Assembly: GCA_019359715.1 (NCBI GenBank)
Contig: JAHHGS010000076.1
Location: forward strand, 29,660 to 93,659
Reading direction: 5' to 3'
Length of the DNA: 64,000 nt
DNA from: Aphanocapsa sp. GSE-SYN-MK-11-07L
GTDB lineage: Bacteria; Cyanobacteriota; Cyanobacteriia; Thermosynechococcales; Thermosynechococcaceae
In this document: piece after piece, positions 27,692 to 35,776 of the stretch
Numbering within the stretch: the stretch's first letter is position 1
How the letters are laid out: each line of letters begins with the position of its first letter
The notes under the pieces: generated by a model
Told to the model about the DNA's origin: nothing
Database searches by the model: none
What the model saw: the letters and a program-made list of their open reading frames with translations, nothing else
Position numbers and translations under genes: made by a program

Positions 27692-29035
27692 GTGACTGCT
27701 CAGCCTCCTCCTGTACCTGAACCCGCGCTCGACTTTGCCGTCCCCCAGGGGGTCGCGCGATCGGTTCAGTATTCAGACCAAACCCGGACTAGCCTCCAGC
27801 AGCTTTTAGAGTGGCACCAGCAGCACCACAGCCAGTTTCAGGGCGAGCTGCAATCTCAGTTAGAAGAGTTGGAGCGCTTAAACAGCCAGCTCAAGCGGGG
27901 CTTAGTCCAGATTGTCGGGTTTGGACTGGTCAGTCGGGGTAAATCGGCGGTGCTGAATGCTTTGTGTGGCGAAAAAGTGTTTCCGACCGGAGCACTGCAT
28001 GGGGTGACGCAGTGGCCGCGCTCCTATCGCTGGCTTGGCTCGCCCGACCTAGAAGTCGAACTGATTGATACTCCTGGCTTAGAAGAAGTCGATGGGCAGC
28101 TCAGAGCAGAGATGGCGAAGGCGATCACCCAGGAAGCTGACCTGATCTTGTTCATTATGGCGGGAGAGCCGACCCCTGTTGATATTGCCATTTTGCTGGA
28201 AATTTATAAGCTAGAAAAGCCAGTGATTGTGGTCGTCAACAAAATAGACCTGTTTCCCGATCTGACCCCGATCGCGATCTACCAGCAGCTTGATCGCCCC
28301 CTGATCAAACAGCGCCTCCAACCGGAAGATATTGTCTTGACTGCGGCTGCGCCTGCCCCCGTCCAAGTCCGGTTAGAGTGGCCGAATGGTCGCACCAGTT
28401 ATCGCTGGGAAACCCCACCGCCAGAGATTGAATCGCTCCAGCAAAAGCTCCAGCAAATGATTGCCCAGGACGGAGAACTGCTGCTGGCAACCCGCGTATT
28501 GGTGCAAGCGCAAGCGATTGAGCAGGCGATCGCCATTCAAATTAGCCAAATCAGTGCGGAGCCAGCCCAAGCCTTAATCTGGAATTTTCTCCGCTTGAAG
28601 TCTGTGGCAGTGGCAATCAGTCCCTTCGGAGCAGCCGATCTTTGGGTTGGGTTGATCATCGATTTACTTCTAGTGCGGGCGTTGTCGAAGCTCTACGGGT
28701 TGCCAATTACTCGCCATCAGGCTAGTAAGCTTTGGCAGACGCTACTCTCTAGCACGATCGCCCTGTTGCTGAGTCTATTTGGCAGTGGCATTATCAATGG
28801 GGATGGCTCTGGCTTAACAGGATTCGTCGGTGGGGCGATCGCTCAGGCTGCTCTAGCCGGTTATGGAGCCTATACCGTCGGGCGATCGGCCCAAGCCTTC
28901 CTAGTAAATGGGGCAACTTGGGGGCCGCTTGGCCCCAGTACGCTCTTGCAGGCAATCTTAGACAACCTGCCGCCCCACAGCCTGCTCTATCGGCTCCGGC
29001 AGCAATTACACCAGCATTTGTATCCCCCGGATTAA
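27692..29035 (+). CDS. GTP-binding protein with DUF697-type membrane tail
   Basis: 447 residues from GTG 27692 (VTAQPPPVPEP). The open frame extends upstream through the insertion element, but that part is element DNA and is not counted. A coiled segment (about 35-70) precedes the GTPase domain: P-loop GLVSRGKSAVLN, DTPG and NKID, with no obvious mutation. The C-terminal third has hydrophobic helices with a glycine-rich GLTGFVGGAIAQAALAGYG, as in DUF697/YcjF-like proteins. It is probably a membrane-associated dynamin-like or Era-like GTPase of unknown role. The element's end lies only about 45 bases before the start, so its native promoter may be displaced. Confidence 0.8.
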   Translation: MTAQPPPVPEPALDFAVPQGVARSVQYSDQTRTSLQQLLEWHQQHHSQFQGELQSQLEELERLNSQLKRGLVQIVGFGLVSRGKSAVLNALCGEKVFPTGALHGVTQWPRSYRWLGSPDLEVELIDTPGLEEVDGQLRAEMAKAITQEADLILFIMAGEPTPVDIAILLEIYKLEKPVIVVVNKIDLFPDLTPIAIYQQLDRPLIKQRLQPEDIVLTAAAPAPVQVRLEWPNGRTSYRWETPPPEIESLQQKLQQMIAQDGELLLATRVLVQAQAIEQAIAIQISQISAEPAQALIWNFLRLKSVAVAISPFGAADLWVGLIIDLLLVRALSKLYGLPITRHQASKLWQTLLSSTIALLLSLFGSGIINGDGSGLTGFVGGAIAQAALAGYGAYTVGRSAQAFLVNGATWGPLGPSTLLQAILDNLPPHSLLYRLRQQLHQHLYPPD

Positions 29036-29135
29036 CGGGCTGCGATCGCTGAAGCATAGAGATTATTTTATGATTGAGAGATGAATGATTTTACAGATAC
29101 TTTGATTACGACTTGGCTGTTGATGGGTAAAAATT

Positions 29136-30104
29136 GTGGACTTTGTTGATGACCCCCAGTTGCCAGGCGATGCCGCATTGACCAGCTTAGAGTCTACCAG
29201 CCTGATTCCGATCGCCCCTGCCAACTTCAAGTCTGGGTTTGTGGCGATCATTGGGCGCACCAACGTTGGCAAGTCTACGCTGATGAACCAATTGATTGGG
29301 CAAAAGGTTGCAATTACCTCACCAGTCTCCCAGACCACCCGCAATCGACTGCGGGGAATTCTGACCACTGCAGAGGCGCAAATTATTTTTGTGGATACGC
29401 CCGGCATTCATAAACCCCATCACCAACTGGGGGAAGTTTTGGTCAAAAATGCCCGAATTGCGATTGATGCCGTCGATTTGATCTTGTTTGTCGTTGATGG
29501 GTCGCTGCCAGCCGGGGGCGGCGATCGCTACGTCGCCAACTTGCTTAGCCAAACCAAAACGCCTGTTGTGTTGGGTCTTAACAAAGCCGATCAGCAATCT
29601 GACCCAGGCTTAGACCAAGCCTATCAAGAGATGATTGGCGATCGCCCCGGCTGTAAATTCTCTGCTCTCACCGGCGAGGGAATTGAGAGTCTGCAAGCCC
29701 TGCTGCTAGAGCATTTAGAACCTGGGCCTTACTACTATCCGCCCGATTTAATCACCGATCAGCCGGAGCGATTCATTATGGGGGAATTAATTCGTGAGCA
29801 AATTTTGCTGCTCACCCGCGAAGAGATTCCCCATTCGGTGGCGATCGCGATCGAGCAAGTCACTGAGGAACCAACGATCACCAGAATTTTTGCCACGATC
29901 AACGTGGAGCGCTCTTCTCAGAAAGGCATTTTAATTGGCAAGGGCGGCACAATGCTCAAAGAAATTGGCAGCGCCGCCCGCCAGCAGATCCAAAAATTAA
30001 TTGCCGGCAAGGTCTACCTGGAACTGTTTGTGAAGGTGCAGCCCAAGTGGCGGCAATCTCGGCTCCGGTTGGCAGAATTGGGCTATCGAGTAGAAGAAAG
30101 CTAA
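29136..30104 (+). CDS. era: GTPase Era
   Basis: Small-subunit ribosome assembly GTPase that binds the 3' end of 16S rRNA. 322 residues from GTG 29136; a non-conserved leader of about 30 residues precedes FVAIIGRTNVGKSTLMNQLI (G1). VDTPGIHKP (G3) and LNKAD (G4) follow. The C-terminal KH domain has RSSQKGILIGKGGTMLKEIG. Length and order are standard. The start is uncertain because no ATG precedes the core. It lies 100 bases after the DUF697-type GTPase, an unrelated G protein. Confidence 0.93.
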   Translation: MDFVDDPQLPGDAALTSLESTSLIPIAPANFKSGFVAIIGRTNVGKSTLMNQLIGQKVAITSPVSQTTRNRLRGILTTAEAQIIFVDTPGIHKPHHQLGEVLVKNARIAIDAVDLILFVVDGSLPAGGGDRYVANLLSQTKTPVVLGLNKADQQSDPGLDQAYQEMIGDRPGCKFSALTGEGIESLQALLLEHLEPGPYYYPPDLITDQPERFIMGELIREQILLLTREEIPHSVAIAIEQVTEEPTITRIFATINVERSSQKGILIGKGGTMLKEIGSAARQQIQKLIAGKVYLELFVKVQPKWRQSRLRLAELGYRVEES

Positions 30105-30145
30105 GAATTCTGCAAAGCTAGGAGTGTTGTCTATTGCCAAGTGCC

Positions 30146-31573
30146 ATGACCAGTGGTGATCTGTCAAATCAGAATTCAACTCCTGCTCTAGTCAGACCCA
30201 AGCTCAGCCTGTTAACCATGTTTCGGCTGGGCTTATTTCAAACCGGACTGGGGATTATGTCTTTGCTGACGCTGGGGGTGCTCAACCGGGTCATGATCAA
30301 GGAACTGGCAATCCCCGCCACGATTGTTGGCCTAACGATCGCCATGAACCAGTTTGTCTCCCCCGTCCGAATCTGGTTTGGGCAAATGTCTGACGCTCGC
30401 CCGATTCAAGGTCTGCATCGGACGGGCTATGTCTGGGCAGGGGGATTGGCGCTCGTGATCACGGCTTTGATTGCCGTCCAGGTCATTTGGCAACTCGGCG
30501 ATAGCTTTACCAGTCAAGGCTGGAGCGCCACGACGAGCGCTTGGGCTGCTTTACTGGGCTTGGTGTTTGCCCTGTATGGGGTTGCAATCAGCGCTAGTTC
30601 TACCCCGTTTACGGCTTTATTGGTCGATATTTCAGACGAAGACGATCGCTCGAAGCTGGTCGGGATTGTCTGGTCAATGCTGATGGTCGGAATTATTATT
30701 GGGGCGATCGTCACTAGTATTCTGCTCAGAACGATCGACTCCGATGCCCCAATAGAAGTTGTCAGGGCTGCCATTAACCGCGTGTTTATTCTAGTGCCAG
30801 CCGCTGTGTTGGGACTGATTCTAATTGCAACGCTGGGGGTTGAGAAAAAATATTCTCGCTACGCCGATCGGGCGAATCTAGACAACGCCGAAAATAGGAT
30901 TACCCTCGGCAAAGCCTTAAAGGTGCTAACCGCCAGCCGCCAAACCGGGCTCTTCTTTTTGTTTTTGGTGATTATGACCCTCAGCCTGTTCTTGCAGGAG
31001 CCAGTCTTGGAACCCTACGGCGGCGAAGTGTTTGGGATGACGATCGCCCAAACCACGCGCTTAAATGCTTATTGGGGCACCGGCACCCTAATTGGTCTAG
31101 CAGCTACAGGCTTTCTAGTTGTGCCACGACTGGGGAAATTCAACACCACTCGCCTTGGCTGTATCCTTGTGGCTGCCTGCTTTATTTTGATTTTGCTGGC
31201 TGGGTTTACAGCCAATCCACTGGTTTTGTTTGGGGCTTTATTTTTGTTCGGCCTAGCCTCTGGCATTACCACCACGGGCGCTCTCAACCTAATGCTCGAT
31301 CTGACGGCGGCTGAAACCGCTGGTACTTTCGTGGGAGCGTGGGGGCTATCCCAGGCGATCGCCCGTGGGAGTGCAGTTGTTCTGGGCGGCTCAGCTTTAG
31401 ATGTGGGACGACGACTGTTTGAGACTCCTGTTATGGCCTATGGCTTGGTATTTTGTCTGCCCGTAGTTGGCATGAGCATCGCCATTTGGGTTTTGGGCAA
31501 AGTGAATGTGGAAGAGTTTCAAGCTGAAGCGAAAGTGGCGATCGCCCAAATCTTGAGCGAAGAAATTAGCTGA
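30146..31573 (+). CDS. BCD-family major facilitator (PucC/LhaA-like) transporter
   Basis: About 475 residues with twelve hydrophobic helices. The first reads FRLGLFQTGLGIMSLLTLGV followed by LNRVMIKEL, the signature of the BCD (bacteriochlorophyll delivery) family, and GQMSDARPIQGLHRTGYVW fits the loop after helix 2. In phototrophic bacteria members help to assemble light-harvesting complexes or deliver (bacterio)chlorophyll; in cyanobacteria the substrate is unproven. ATG 30146 is used; a TTG at 30134 with AGGAG nine bases upstream is an equally possible start. It lies 41 bases after era. Its last 8 bases overlap the convergent PEP-CTERM-like gene. Confidence 0.82.
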   Translation: MTSGDLSNQNSTPALVRPKLSLLTMFRLGLFQTGLGIMSLLTLGVLNRVMIKELAIPATIVGLTIAMNQFVSPVRIWFGQMSDARPIQGLHRTGYVWAGGLALVITALIAVQVIWQLGDSFTSQGWSATTSAWAALLGLVFALYGVAISASSTPFTALLVDISDEDDRSKLVGIVWSMLMVGIIIGAIVTSILLRTIDSDAPIEVVRAAINRVFILVPAAVLGLILIATLGVEKKYSRYADRANLDNAENRITLGKALKVLTASRQTGLFFLFLVIMTLSLFLQEPVLEPYGGEVFGMTIAQTTRLNAYWGTGTLIGLAATGFLVVPRLGKFNTTRLGCILVAACFILILLAGFTANPLVLFGALFLFGLASGITTTGALNLMLDLTAAETAGTFVGAWGLSQAIARGSAVVLGGSALDVGRRLFETPVMAYGLVFCLPVVGMSIAIWVLGKVNVEEFQAEAKVAIAQILSEEIS

Positions 31574-31925
31574 GCTGTTGCCGCTTGCGCCAGCGCGAGC
31601 CTAACCCTAATACCCCAGCCACCAGTGTCCCCACTAGGGCGGGTGGAGCGGGCACCTCCACCACATCAATATTTTCCTCTACCTGCGATGGCCGAAATGT
31701 AGAAGGAGTGCCGAGAACGGCATAACAGGAGCCGCCGGCAATGCAGCTTGCAGTCCCACTGTTCGGGCCAGGAATTAAACCAATAGAATCAGGTGGAGTT
31801 AAATTCGTTAGAGAATCAAAAAAGTACAGAGAAAGATTAGCACTTACGGGTGATTTTTGAACCAGCAAGAACATTGAGTTGCCAACAACAGGATCAGTAG
31901 GCGTAAAGATCACACCATCACTCAT
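31566..31925 (-). pseudogene. 5'-truncated PEP-CTERM-type exported protein
   Basis: 119 codons from ATG 31925. The C-terminus is a sorting signal: VEVPAPPALVG, then a hydrophobic helix (TLVAGVLGLG) and a basic end SRWRKRQQ, as in PEP/PTPA-CTERM proteins that are handled by exosortase. There is no signal peptide, which such proteins require. The frame stays open and coding-like for 18 codons upstream of the ATG (DQRFSNTVANIYSNINIT) before a stop at about 31982, with no start codon. This points to loss of the 5' part. An 88-bp inverted-repeat element lies just upstream. Confidence 0.6.
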
Positions 31926-32077
31926 CGTAATGTTGATGTTGCTGTAGATGTTGGCAACCGTGTTTGAAAATCTTTGATCCCCTAATACCGATTCTCAAAT
32001 AAGCTACTCAGCCTCTTACCTAGATGCCCTGCTGAGAAGCTAAGACTTTGGCAAAATTTGTAAGTAGTAGTATTTCA

Positions 32078-32165
32078 TAAAGGATGGAGAATAAAGAATA
32101 ATCAGCAACTTCAGAAGTCTTGCTAAGCAATACTCCCAGAATTGGTCTTTTTTCTCCATCCTTTA
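32078..32165. mobile_element. 88-bp MITE-like element with 14-base inverted ends
   Basis: TAAAGGATGGAGAA at 32078-32091 is the exact reverse complement of 32152-32165. Each arm ends outward in TA, as expected for a TA target duplication around 12-base inverted repeats (Tc1/IS630-type). The interior has no reading frame. It lies in the gap between the truncated PEP-CTERM gene and the cyclophilin gene. Confidence 0.45.
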
Positions 32166-32186
32166 CGTAAAGTGCACTACCAATTT

Positions 32187-32254
32187 GCGACTTTAAGCTT
32201 CAATTTTGACTGAAACAATTGCGACTTTAAGCTTCAATTTTGACTGAAACAATT
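32187..32254. repeat. perfect 34-bp tandem duplication at the 3' end of the cyclophilin gene
   Basis: The unit at 32187-32220 is repeated without change at 32221-32254. The inner copy encodes the last residues and stop of the cyclophilin gene (ending VSVKIEA); the outer copy lies past the stop. It is a recent slippage or repair duplication that leaves the protein unchanged. Confidence 0.9.
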
Positions 32255-32646
32255 TTGTCGCCCTGCCGAATGGCGTTAACAACATCCATGTCTTTGGTTT
32301 GACCAAAGGTGGTGTGTTTGCCGTCTAAGTGAGACTGCGGAGAATGGCAAATAAAGAACTGACTGCCACCCGTGTCCCGCCCAGCATGAGCCATCGATAA
32401 TGTACCGGCTTGGTGCTTGTTGTTATTGATTTCGCACTTGATTTTGTAGCCAGGCCCACCCGTGCCAGTCCCCAAGGGGCAACCACCCTGAATCATAAAA
32501 TTAGGGATGACGCGATGAAAACTTAGTCCATCGTAAAAGCCTTTATTAGCTAGATCTACAAAGTTTTTAACCGTGTTAGGAGCGTCCTGGTCAAACAGTT
32601 CCAGGTTAATGGTGCCTTTGGCAGTTTCCATGATGGCCCGAGTCAT
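32227..32646 (-). CDS. cyclophilin-type peptidyl-prolyl cis-trans isomerase
   Basis: 139 residues from ATG 32646, which has GGAG a few bases upstream (GAAGGAGCAATT); the longer frame to 32691 adds an unrelated leader. Core motifs are [19 protein letters not shown] (catalytic Arg and Gln), [10 protein letters not shown] and [19 protein letters not shown]. No signal peptide or membrane segment is present, so it is cytosolic. It speeds cis-trans isomerisation at proline. Length is that of small bacterial cyclophilins. Downstream lies the 34-bp tandem duplication. Confidence 0.92.
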   Translation of the reverse strand: MTRAIMETAKGTINLELFDQDAPNTVKNFVDLANKGFYDGLSFHRVIPNFMIQGGCPLGTGTGGPGYKIKCEINNNKHQAGTLSMAHAGRDTGGSQFFICHSPQSHLDGKHTTFGQTKDMDVVNAIRQGDKIVSVKIEA

Positions 32647-32734
32647 AATTGCTCCTTCAGAAAAATGGCTATCCTGAGAAAAGCATACCATTCAGCCACA
32701 GTCCAGGTTGCTCAGCCGTCGTTTGAGCAAAAAG

Positions 32735-34024
32735 CTACAGGTTTTTGTGAGTGAAGGGTTTTGCGTTTGTCCCAGAGTAGTCCGCCACGATTTGCCCTTG
32801 GCCGGTGAGCTGATATTTATAGGTGACTAGTCCTTCTAGCCCAACCGGGCCGCGGGGTGGCATTTTTTGGGTACTGATGCCAACTTCGGCGCCAAACCCG
32901 TACCGGAAGCCATCGGCAAAGCGGGTCGAGCAATTGTGAAACACACCGGCCGCATCGACCTCAGCCAAGAAAGTGGCAGCAGTTTGAGAGTTGCTGGTGA
33001 CGATCGCCTCAGTATGACCTGAACCATAGGCATTAATATGCGAGATCGCCGCTTCTATGGAATCCACGACTCGAATCGCCAAAATTAAATCGCTGTACTC
33101 GGTCGCCCAGTCGGCTTCGCAGGCGGCGGTAATGCTGAGAATTTGCCTGGTTTGGGCATCTCCGCGCAGCTCGACTTGGGGCATCGCTGCCGCGACGAGG
33201 GGTAAAAATTGGGCGGCGATCGCCTGATGCACTAGCAGGGTTTCAATCGCATTGCAGGCGGCGGGATACTCAGTTTTGGCGTCAACCGCGATCGCCACCG
33301 CTTGGGCTAGGTCGGCGGCTTGGTCAACATAAAGATGACAAATCCCCTCAGCATGTCCCAGGACTGGAATCCGCGTATTGTCCTGGACAAACCGGACAAA
33401 GCTGTTAGAACCTCTGGGAATAATCAAATCCACCAGCCGATCTAGCTCTAGCAAAGCCAAGGTTTCTTCGCGATTGGTCAGCAGGGCAATGGTTTCTGGC
33501 GGCAGCCCAGCCGCTTCTAAACCTTGATGAATCGCGTGGACAATCGCCCGGCAAGAATGAATCGCTTCCTGCCCCCCCTTCAGAATCACCCCATTCCCAG
33601 ACTTGATGCCCAGAGCAGAAATTTGCATGACTGCATCGGGACGGGCTTCAAAGATCACCCCCAGCACCCCCAGCGGACAGGTGACGCGCTTCAGAATCAG
33701 CCCCGCGTCTAATTCCCGATTGATGTGCAGCCGGCCCAGCGGGTCGGGCAACTCGGCCACGCTCAGCACGCCCGCGATCGCCGCCTCTAGCTTACTGGCA
33801 TCCAATTTTAGTCTTGCCAGCAGGGCGGTCGCCAAACCTGTAGCTTCAGCTTGTCGGCAGTCTGCCTGGTTCGCCGCCAAAATCTCGGCGGCTGAGTCCT
33901 TCAAAGCCTCGGCCACTGTGACCAAAGCCTGATTTCTAGCTTCGCCCGGCCAACTGGCTAAAGTTTGAGCGGCTTGGCGAGTGCTTTGGGCAGTTTCAAT
34001 CAACGTAGCAGCGGTCAGCGTCAC
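32735..34024 (-). CDS. proA: gamma-glutamyl phosphate reductase
   Basis: Second step of proline synthesis: reduces gamma-glutamyl phosphate to glutamate semialdehyde with NADPH. 429 residues. [20 protein letters not shown] (about 122-141), [24 protein letters not shown] and the catalytic Cys region [14 protein letters not shown] are present. The C-terminus has [20 protein letters not shown] followed by [13 protein letters not shown]. All are standard for ProA. proB is not adjacent. The gene stands alone on the minus strand between the cyclophilin and PRC-barrel genes. Confidence 0.95.
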   Translation of the reverse strand: MTLTAATLIETAQSTRQAAQTLASWPGEARNQALVTVAEALKDSAAEILAANQADCRQAEATGLATALLARLKLDASKLEAAIAGVLSVAELPDPLGRLHINRELDAGLILKRVTCPLGVLGVIFEARPDAVMQISALGIKSGNGVILKGGQEAIHSCRAIVHAIHQGLEAAGLPPETIALLTNREETLALLELDRLVDLIIPRGSNSFVRFVQDNTRIPVLGHAEGICHLYVDQAADLAQAVAIAVDAKTEYPAACNAIETLLVHQAIAAQFLPLVAAAMPQVELRGDAQTRQILSITAACEADWATEYSDLILAIRVVDSIEAAISHINAYGSGHTEAIVTSNSQTAATFLAEVDAAGVFHNCSTRFADGFRYGFGAEVGISTQKMPPRGPVGLEGLVTYKYQLTGQGQIVADYSGTNAKPFTHKNL

Positions 34025-34064
34025 AGCGGTCTAAAGTGCTCCTGTTAAGCGAGTTAAACTAGTA

Positions 34065-35057
34065 TTAGTATTCTTCTGGCTCATACTCGGCAACTTTGCG
34101 CTTCTGGGGGAGGTTGATTTGAGGCGCTTCATAGTTGTCATCGCCATCGGCCCAAGGGTCTTCCTTGAGATCTTCTTTCAGATCTTCGTACTTTGACTCG
34201 CGGGCTGGTTCGACTGGCTCATCGTCCCAGTTTTCCGCTTCATCTTCATAGTCGTCATACTCGTCGTAAACGGGTTCTGGCTCCGGCGCATAGCGGCGCT
34301 TCGGCTGCTGGCGGGCAACTGGTTGCTGCCAATCCTCCTCTTCTTCCCAGGTTTCTTGGCGGGCTGGAATGCTGCGGCGGACTGGGGGTTCGTCCCAAGT
34401 TTCTTCAACCGGGGCGCGGCGGCTGGGTTGATAGGGCTGCGATCGCACCCCTGAACCCAACTGATTTGTAGTTGAGGTAACAGGTGGGGCATAGTCTTCT
34501 TCCAGTTGCTCCCACGGTGGGGCACCAATCCCCAACCGCTCTAAGACGCCAACCGAAAGTTGATTCAGCCGCTCTTCCGCTCCTTCAAACACAATCAGCC
34601 GTTCTGGGCCGGTGCTGACAATTTCATCGACTGGCAGCTCGTAGGTGCTAATGAGCTGAGTCGGAATCCAAGGTAAGCCGAAGGAAGCAATCACCAAGTC
34701 AGTCACCCGACCATTGTTAATGTCGAATTTAAAGCCTCGGACTTTGCCCAGCAGTTCGCCCGTTTCAGTAATCACTTCGTTGTCAATCAGGCTGCTGTAC
34801 TTGAGGGCATCAATGTCTTCGATCGCGTCTTCATCCTCAACCAAAATCACATCCCCAATTTGACGGACGTTGTTGAGGTACATGTAGCGCTGCTCACCTG
34901 TAAACAGGGTGTTTTTTAAGCCCACAGCAACGACTTCTTGCTGGTCGATATCGACCCAGAGCTGGTTGATCACGCCTAGCTTTTTGCCAGTGTCGCGGGT
35001 GATCACCTGGGTGCCAATGATGTCAGAGCGTTGCAGAAGTTGATCAGATAGGGTCAT
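34065..35057 (-). CDS. PRC-barrel domain protein with acidic disordered tail
   Basis: 330 residues. Two PRC-barrel domains lie at about 10-75 (IIGTQVITRDTGKKLGVINQ) and 90-165 (LIDNEVITETGELLGKVRGF). After about residue 190 the chain is rich in Glu, Asp, Pro, Arg and Trp and is probably disordered (for example YDEYDDYEDEAENWDDEP). PRC barrels occur in photosynthetic reaction-centre subunit H and in RimM, where they mediate binding. In cyanobacteria the role of this arrangement is not established as far as I know. There is no membrane segment. Confidence 0.8.
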   Translation of the reverse strand: MTLSDQLLQRSDIIGTQVITRDTGKKLGVINQLWVDIDQQEVVAVGLKNTLFTGEQRYMYLNNVRQIGDVILVEDEDAIEDIDALKYSSLIDNEVITETGELLGKVRGFKFDINNGRVTDLVIASFGLPWIPTQLISTYELPVDEIVSTGPERLIVFEGAEERLNQLSVGVLERLGIGAPPWEQLEEDYAPPVTSTTNQLGSGVRSQPYQPSRRAPVEETWDEPPVRRSIPARQETWEEEEDWQQPVARQQPKRRYAPEPEPVYDEYDDYEDEAENWDDEPVEPARESKYEDLKEDLKEDPWADGDDNYEAPQINLPQKRKVAEYEPEEY

Positions 35058-35168
35058 GCTGGGTTGAATCCTAAGTCGAATTCCTAAACTTTACGCGTAA
35101 CTCAATCCTAGCCGTTGTCGTTTGAGAATTGATTCATTGTACAAGATCAGCCTGCCCCCCGTTTTGGC

Positions 35169-35735
35169 TCAAGCTGGCCCAGAGGTTGGCAACGCACTCA
35201 GCAAGGTGGCTGGGCTGGCATTGTGGTCAAAAAATGAAAAAACATGCTTGAACTGAAGCTTGCCTGCCGTGTCAATCACAAACTGGGCAGGCAGCGGTGC
35301 GCCCAAGGCCTGCCCCGTCTGGTAGCGCCGAAACACGCTGCAACTGGGGTTACTCAATAGCGGCATTTTTAGCCCCAAATCAGCGACGACCTTTTTGCTT
35401 TGGACTTCGTCGGTGCTGGCAATCAGCAACAGGGTGGCTCCTTGCTGCTGAAACTGTTCAGCGGCTTCATTTAAAGCTTTAATATGAGGTAAGCAAAACG
35501 GGCAATACTGGTGTTCTGTAAAAATGCGAGTAAAAGCCAAGATGACTGGCCCTTGAGGATAAAGACTCGTTAATCGTACCCGCTGCCCCGTCGTAACATC
35601 GGGCAGCTCAAAGTCGGGGACTGCCTGCCCGATCGCCAGTTGATTAGTGGCAGGCACCGGGAAAAAATTATTCCAAAACCGCTGATTCAGTAGGCCACTG
35701 AAATTGTTAGAACTCAGGGTCGGAAGCCGCATCAT
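35169..35735 (-). CDS. peroxiredoxin-like (AhpC/TSA, thioredoxin-fold) protein
   Basis: 188 residues. After a leader of about 35, AIGQAVPDFELPDVTTGQRV opens a peroxiredoxin-like thioredoxin fold. VILAFTRIFTEHQYCPFCLP carries a CPFC pair at the position of the active-site loop; classic peroxiredoxins have TxxC there, so the C-x-x-C is closer to a thioredoxin or redoxin. LPAQFVIDTAGKLQFKHV completes the fold. It probably acts on peroxides or disulfides in the cytosol or thylakoid lumen; no clear signal peptide was seen. ATG 35732 is an alternative start. Confidence 0.75.
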   Translation of the reverse strand: MMRLPTLSSNNFSGLLNQRFWNNFFPVPATNQLAIGQAVPDFELPDVTTGQRVRLTSLYPQGPVILAFTRIFTEHQYCPFCLPHIKALNEAAEQFQQQGATLLLIASTDEVQSKKVVADLGLKMPLLSNPSCSVFRRYQTGQALGAPLPAQFVIDTAGKLQFKHVFSFFDHNASPATLLSALPTSGPA

Positions 35736-35776
35736 AGGTTAAGTCGGGGAATTAATTATGCTGATTGTAACCTTTT

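Noticed and set aside
29063..29407. Minus-strand ORF across the start of era
   Set aside because: It is antisense to the conserved GTPase domain and lacks any family signal.
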